A stretch of 64,000 bases of DNA from Diadophis punctatus similis (Eukaryota > Chordata > Lepidosauria > Squamata > Dipsadidae), in contig JALIGW010000032.1 in the NCBI GenBank assembly GCA_023053685.1, positions 6,205,720-6,269,719 of the forward strand. The letters run 5' to 3'. The position numbers were made by a program, and so were the translations under genes. The notes under the pieces are model-generated. The model was not told the origin of the DNA. It saw only the letters and a program-made list of their open reading frames with translations, and made no database searches. Positions 61,190-64,000 of this stretch are shown here, in pieces (position 1 is the stretch's first letter; each line of letters begins with the position of its first letter).

Positions 61190-63822
61190 CTATCCTGGCT
61201 TCTCGTCCTGGCTCTCTGGGGAGCTCCAGAGCTCCTTGCGCCTCAACTGGATCCTTTCTTTCAGGTTGCGGAACTGCTCCCCATGGGGAAGGGGGCGCGT
61301 TGACCTGCCTGGGGGGGCTGTGGCCTCAGAAGCCCCACAGCCTCCTGGTGGGTCCTCAAGGAGAGACCCCTCCCTCCCTGCAGCTTGGCATTCTTGGGAG
61401 CCCTCCCTGCTTTGGGGGGACCTCCAAGCGGTGGGCTGCCCAGCCCTGTCGCCCTGCTCTGCTTGAGGAAGGGGCTGGTGGGTGGTCCTCTCAAACATGG
61501 GGGCTTCTTCCCTTCTCCTGCATAGTCTCCCCTCTCTCGTTTTGCCTGGCCCTTGAGCCCGAGCAGCCGGCTGCCCTTCACTGCCGGAGGTGCCACTGCT
61601 GGGCCTCTCCCCTCTGCTGCTGGAGGAGGTCTCCTCACGGCCACTGGTGTCCAAGCCCCTCTTGCCAGGCCTGGTTTGCCTTCTGCTGGGTCCCCCTGTC
61701 TCAGCTGCTCTTTCCAGGCCTTGGGTCTTGGGATGCCGTCTCTTTCTGGCCACGGATGTCGAGGTGGAGGTCTTGAGCCCAGTCCTGTCCCAGGCCAGAG
61801 CTCCTTCCAGGACCCAGATCTTCTCCTGGGTGTAGTCCTCTGAGGAGGAGGCGCTCGCTTGACAATGGGCGGAGAAGGAGCCCGTGGAAGTGCGGCATCT
61901 GTGGTGGAAGCCTGGTCGTCCAGCTGGAAATTTCTGTCTTTGGGGAACACGAGTCCCACCTACCCTGGAAGTCCCTTCTCTGCTCTGAAGTGCAGGATGG
62001 GGGTCCCTCCACCCCTCTGCAGCATCTCCCCCTAGAGCATGCTCAGTGTCTCCAGCTCTTCCTGCAGCCGCCGCCGCCTCTTCACTGGGGACCCCATGCC
62101 TCTCCTCCTCCGTCCAGGTGGTCCACCGGCAGCCCTGGCTGTGCAGCCAAAACCCCATCCCCTCTTTCAAGGAGAGCTTCCTCTCCAGAATCGAGCCAAT
62201 GATCGAGTGGCCTTTTCTTTTATCCTTCCTGGAGCTGGATGAGGCGCTTTTGCTCTGTGATCTTGAGCTGGCTTCAGCCGTCAGTGAAGACCCTTCTGAG
62301 GGCCTCGCCTCCATGGGCAGATGGCTGTTCTCCTCCTCCATGGTGAGACTTTCACTATCCATGTCTTCAGTGGCCCAGTCCCCCACTCTGTCCCACTCAC
62401 GTTCTGTGCTGAACTGGGACTGGTCTTCTAAAGACATTGGAGTTGGTTGCCTTGACTGCTGGTGTGGTGTCTGAGGGACCGGACTACTGCCATCCTCGTA
62501 CCCGCTCTCTGCTCCTGTTTCTGACCGAAGCCAATCGGACGGGGGAGCTGGCAATTCACTACCTGCTTCCAGAGAATATACAGTGGAGAACTTCTTGCTT
62601 GAGAGCTTTGAGAGTTCAGAACCTTCGCTTGAAGCCTCACTGGTTACCTGCGAACCTTCATGGTCCTGCTGGTCCAGAGTGGTTGTACTCAGGTCAGGTG
62701 ATGGAGGAGGTGCAGGTGGCTCTCGCAAGTCCCTGTAAGCCCAATCCTTACATGGAGCTGCAGACTTCCTCGGTGGTCTTCCACCTCCAACCCCGTCTCC
62801 TCCTTCTGGTGGGGACTCTCTCTCTTTCTCAAGAAGTGGCTTTTCCTCATTGAGTAATTGGGCACTCAACCGCTGCCGGTGCTTTCTGCCCGCCTGCCGG
62901 ATGAGTCCCACCTCCACGTCCTCACAGGTAGAATATGAGGAGATGACACAGGCAGGAAGTATGAAGGAACCCAAGGCCCTCTGGACAACGTGGGACCTGA
63001 GCAGAGGGTTGGTTGCCACTTCAGAAGGTTTGAGAAGGTTCTCCTGCTCTGGGAGATGATGCTGTACTGTGCTTCCTGCATGACGGGTCTTTTTCTGGGC
63101 CTCATGGTCTTCCGGGGATGCCACGGACCCGGTTCCTGCGTCTCTGGCCATGGGGGAAGCTTCCTCTCGCTGCTCCCACTTCTGACCTGCCTGTCTTTCA
63201 CAAACTGTGGCGCCACACTCATAGGGAGAACAGGTCACAGGCTGCATTCCTGGGTGTCTCACTCCCGATGGAGATGCGCTGCGTCTGACCATTCCTTCCA
63301 TGCTGCGTTCTAGCTGCCGCGAGAAGCTCTCTTTATCCCAGAGCAGCCGCTCAATGGAACTGCTTGGCATGGATTCTGCATGGCCCTCCCGAGAGATGGA
63401 CTCTGAGCTGTCGGAACCTTGGCTGTCTCTAGAGGTGGCATCATACTTGTCATAGCTGGATTGAGGAGGAAGCGGTGATGGGCTTCCATAATCTTCTGGC
63501 TCAGAAAAAGTCAGCCAGTCCTGCTTTGGGGTTGGCTGCTGCCACAGGACGTGTGGAACCGTCAGCTCTGGTTTATCACGTGATGAAGATCTTCCTCTAG
63601 GGCTGGAGAGCCTGGCTTTGCCTTCTTCACTTTGCATCTCCTGGCTGCTCCCTCCCTCTGATGCCTCCAGGACAGGAAGAGCATTTGGAGAAGAGGAGCA
63701 AGAGGGCTCCCTGGTAGACGCCCAGGAGCCAATTCTTCCTCCAGGCTCCAATTGGAGCCGCACTTCAGACCGGTAGGTTGGTGAGCTCTTCTGTGGGCGT
63801 GAGTGAGAGTCCGGTTCTGCCT
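61190..63822 (-). CDS. Long serine-rich coding exon of an unrecognised host gene (3' end)
   Basis: The minus-strand frame is open for 876 codons from a consensus acceptor (TTTTCTTACAG, ending at 63823) to TAG at 61190-61192. The product is rich in Ser, Glu, Pro and Arg with no membrane segment and looks mostly disordered. It includes a Lys/Ser-rich segment followed by HSIIGSILERKLSL, and ends in a charged helix-like tail (EQFRNLKERIQLRRKELW). The 5' two thirds (62200-63822) are convincing because other frames are closed. Between about 61830 and 62170 the composition in this frame becomes odd (Ala run, Trp-rich), and another frame there reads SPVKRRRRLQEELETLSML before a stop, so an unrecognised intron or a frameshift is possible. 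I do not recognise the protein. It is transcribed towards the GA array. Confidence 0.65.
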
Positions 63823-63952
63823 CTGTAAGAAAATGTACTGTGGTTGATTTATGGTAGCTATGAAATCTGGACTGGGGCAGAAATGCCCCGAAGGACTCTT
63901 GGGTTTGTTCTCCTGCAAAGGGGGTTGCCGTGTGGCCCGTTGTGTCTTGCAC

Positions 63953-64000
63953 CCGGGTCTTGCCACCCATCCTCTTTCTCTCTGCAGCTGGAGGGCTCTC
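63953..64000 (-). CDS. Upstream exon of the serine-rich gene, cut by the window edge
   Basis: A donor (CCCGG then GTGCAAG) at 63953/63952 and the acceptor at 63823 define a 130-bp intron. In the matching phase the exon reads ESPPAAERKDGWQDP and leaves one base, which with AG of the next exon gives Glu and continues in frame (EAEPDSHSRP). The alternative is no splicing, because the same region is also open without an intron. The exon continues beyond the end of the window. Confidence 0.4.

Noticed and set aside
61261..61959. A 232-codon Pro/Arg-rich frame on the minus strand
   Set aside because: It overlaps the longer serine-rich frame, which has the better C-terminal end; kept only as part of the frame-conflict finding.

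Overview
The window is vertebrate nuclear DNA, most likely from a squamate reptile and probably a snake. I infer this from the repeats: CR1 tails, long CR1/L2-type LINE copies, a Sauria-like SINE with a GCTATT tail, many hAT miniature elements with 8-bp target duplications, pogo-like palindromes with TA duplications, and strong microsatellite growth at retroposon tails. Intron-split genes with canonical GT/AG sites exclude bacteria. No rRNA, functional tRNA or CRISPR array is visible.

Layout. 1-8.8 kb: old repeats, three large microsatellites, and remnants of three different LINE lineages lying side by side (4.9-6.15 kb), then a GC-rich composite repeat with inverted arms (6.15-7.63 kb). 8.9-13.6 kb: a solo LTR, then a nest of mobile elements in which CR1 copies are split by a 750-bp hAT element and by an internally deleted Ty3/gypsy-like LTR element. 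16.0-18.5 kb: the best LINE of the window, with an almost intact reverse transcriptase. 21.2-36.8 kb: a plus-strand gene of at least eight exons whose reading frame stays open across every predicted junction (239 codons from the first ATG) and which ends with an AATAAA signal. I do not recognise its product. Its introns are full of CR1, hAT and pogo-like elements and one SINE. 37.1-59.6 kb: a very large polypurine/polypyrimidine tandem array, broken by a 100-N assembly gap. 59.6-64 kb: a Sauria-like SINE and the 3' part of a minus-strand gene with a long serine-rich ORF.

The two host genes converge on the array, so read-through from either side would transcribe a GA-rich or a CU-rich RNA. The CU-rich strand has no stop codons for about 19-22 kb in all three frames. 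That is a result of composition and not a gene. The array is the most unusual object here: monomers of about 97-123 bp in two types with linked diagnostic bases, plus segmental duplications at fixed offsets (1,471 bp and 857 bp).

No database search was possible. Family assignments rest on recognised motifs, and gene models on hand-checked splice sites and phase.
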